DNA from: Wukongibacter sp050859025
GTDB taxonomy: Bacteria; Bacillota; Clostridia; Peptostreptococcales; Caminicellaceae
Reading direction: 5' to 3'
DNA length: 64,000 nt
Assembly: GCF_050859025.1 (NCBI RefSeq)
Contig: NZ_CP138200.1
Span: 2,294,001-2,358,000 of the forward strand
Made by a program: the position numbers and the translations under genes. The notes beneath the pieces were generated by a model. The model did no database searches. It was not told the DNA's origin and saw only the letters and a list, made by a program, of their open reading frames with translations. This document shows, piece by piece, positions 63,199-64,000 of this stretch (positions are counted from its first letter, which is position 1; every line of letters starts with the position of its first letter).

Positions 63199-63741
63199 AT
63201 GAGAGAACTGTCAATGCACATATTAGATATTGTACAAAACTCTATTGTTGCTGGGGCTTCAGTCATAGAAATTGTAATAAATGAGAATCTAATAGATGAT
63301 ACCTTAACGATCGCCATTGACGATAATGGTAGGGGGATGAGTGAGGATGAAGTATCGAAGGTCATAAGCCCATTCTTTACAAGCAGGACTACAAGGAAGG
63401 TAGGACTTGGAATACCTATGTTTAAGGCATCAGCTGAGGCCTGTGATGGAGCCTTTAAGATTACCTCTGAGAAGGGTAAGGGAACTTATATTGAAGCTGT
63501 TTTTAAACACAGTCATATAGATAGAGTACCCATAGGAAATATGGCTGAGACCATGATAGTATTAGTTTCATCCGATATAAATATTGATTTTATCTATAAA
63601 CATATAAGAAATGATAAAGAATATATATTGAGTACAAAAGAAATTAAAGAGGTTTTAGGTGAAGTACCTATAAACAGTATGGAAGTTTTGGAATGGATAA
63701 AGAATAATATTATTGAGGGAATTAAGGCGTTGAGTAAATAG
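63199..63741 (+). CDS. GHKL ATP-binding protein
   Basis: A 180-residue protein with the histidine-kinase-type ATPase fold: MHILDIVQNSIVAGASVIEI (N box), AIDDNGRGMSEDE (G1) and KVGLGIPMFKASAEACDGAFKI (G2). No phosphoacceptor domain is present. It is the last gene of the block. In related clostridia it directly precedes thioredoxin-like hydrogenase subunit genes. The ATG follows AAGGAGAAA. Confidence 0.88.
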   Translation: MRELSMHILDIVQNSIVAGASVIEIVINENLIDDTLTIAIDDNGRGMSEDEVSKVISPFFTSRTTRKVGLGIPMFKASAEACDGAFKITSEKGKGTYIEAVFKHSHIDRVPIGNMAETMIVLVSSDINIDFIYKHIRNDKEYILSTKEIKEVLGEVPINSMEVLEWIKNNIIEGIKALSK

Positions 63742-63828
63742 CAAAGTCTTTATTGGACCTAGGAGATTATATTTATGGACTTTTACAAGAATTATTGAGA
63801 AGATTGTTATAAAATAATCAATCCTTTG

Positions 63829-63857
63829 TTTACATTTAATTAATAAAATGATATAAT
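63829..63857 (+). promoter_or_regulatory. Sigma-A-type promoter at the right edge
   Basis: TTTACA, 17 bases, TATAAT. The leader that follows (from about 63865) contains AGGCC...GGCTTATGG...GCGGC and a T7 run near 63948-63955, then continues out of the window. It is probably the promoter and leader of the next (hydrogenase subunit) operon. Confidence 0.7.
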
Positions 63858-64000
63858 TCATGGTATATTTTAATAATTTTGAATAATGACACAAGAGCTT
63901 GAGAGTCGTATAAATAGGCCATGTAATTATAGGCTTATGGAATGCGGCTTTTTTTATTGTCCGAACTATGCTACTTTTACAAATGAAATCCCGACAAGTA

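Overview
The window looks like chromosome of an anaerobic, low-GC, spore-former-type Clostridia (Tissierellales/Alkaliphilus-like). The signs are AT-rich intergenic DNA, strong AGGAGG-type ribosome binding sites, frequent TTG/GTG starts, HydF plus a clostridial [FeFe]-hydrogenase-type gene block, histidine ammonia-lyase, a lone CheW and a SPOR-domain protein. The genus is inference only.

Layout. 0-2.4 kb: the 3' end of homoserine dehydrogenase, a T-box leader with a likely Ser (UCC) specifier, and serA. 2.6-10.8 kb: hutH, a UPF0291 protein, cheW, a secreted protein, a DegS/DegU-type pair, an M18 aminopeptidase and a LysR regulator. 11-20.4 kb: an AlbA_2 protein, a SagB-type oxidoreductase, an alkyltransferase-like protein, a multi-PAS kinase, a c-di-GMP-I riboswitch before a small protein, a YczE-like membrane protein, a lipoprotein and a double-HTH regulator. 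20.8-30.3 kb: sstT, cbiZ, a GH3 lipoprotein, a CAT-like acyltransferase, small unknown proteins, and a 740-bp element (27139-27878) with transposon-like ends and a perfect 8-bp target duplication that carries a TIGR04076-like gene instead of a transposase. 30.8-36.4 kb: hydF followed by an ECF-S-like protein and a split permease, a TetR/flavodoxin-ferredoxin pair and a second double-HTH regulator.

36.4-46.3 kb is accessory DNA. An intact tRNA-Leu(CAA) at its right edge is matched by two same-orientation 3' fragments of itself, at 39445 and 36745, both breaking in the anticodon arm. This looks like attachment-site duplication by past integrations. The inner segment carries a nucleotidyltransferase-like/kinase-like pair. 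The outer one carries a truncated creatininase, a large secreted leucine-rich-repeat protein, a membrane protein and four small coiled-coil paralogues amplified in tandem among hairpins containing GGGACGGAG. No integrase is visible.

46.5-58.1 kb returns to housekeeping: a YdjM-like protein, an ECF sigma/anti-sigma(DUF4349)/SIMPL unit with an ECF-type promoter, polA-coaE-lytic transglycosylase, nicotinate phosphoribosyltransferase, tRNA-Leu(GAG) directly followed by a 6S-like RNA, and a GalT-family protein. 58.4-64 kb: a SPOR protein, then a clostridial hydrogenase-associated block (DRTGG, RsbW-like ATPase, HsfB-like H-cluster protein, second DRTGG, PHP, GHKL ATPase) that stops at a strong promoter and leader. 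The next genes are probably NADH-dependent hydrogenase subunits.

Across the window there are about 14 copies of a ~100-bp intergenic palindromic repeat with TATAGAG...CTCTATA ends, a prominent unexplained feature. All functional calls are from reading the sequence; no database search was possible.
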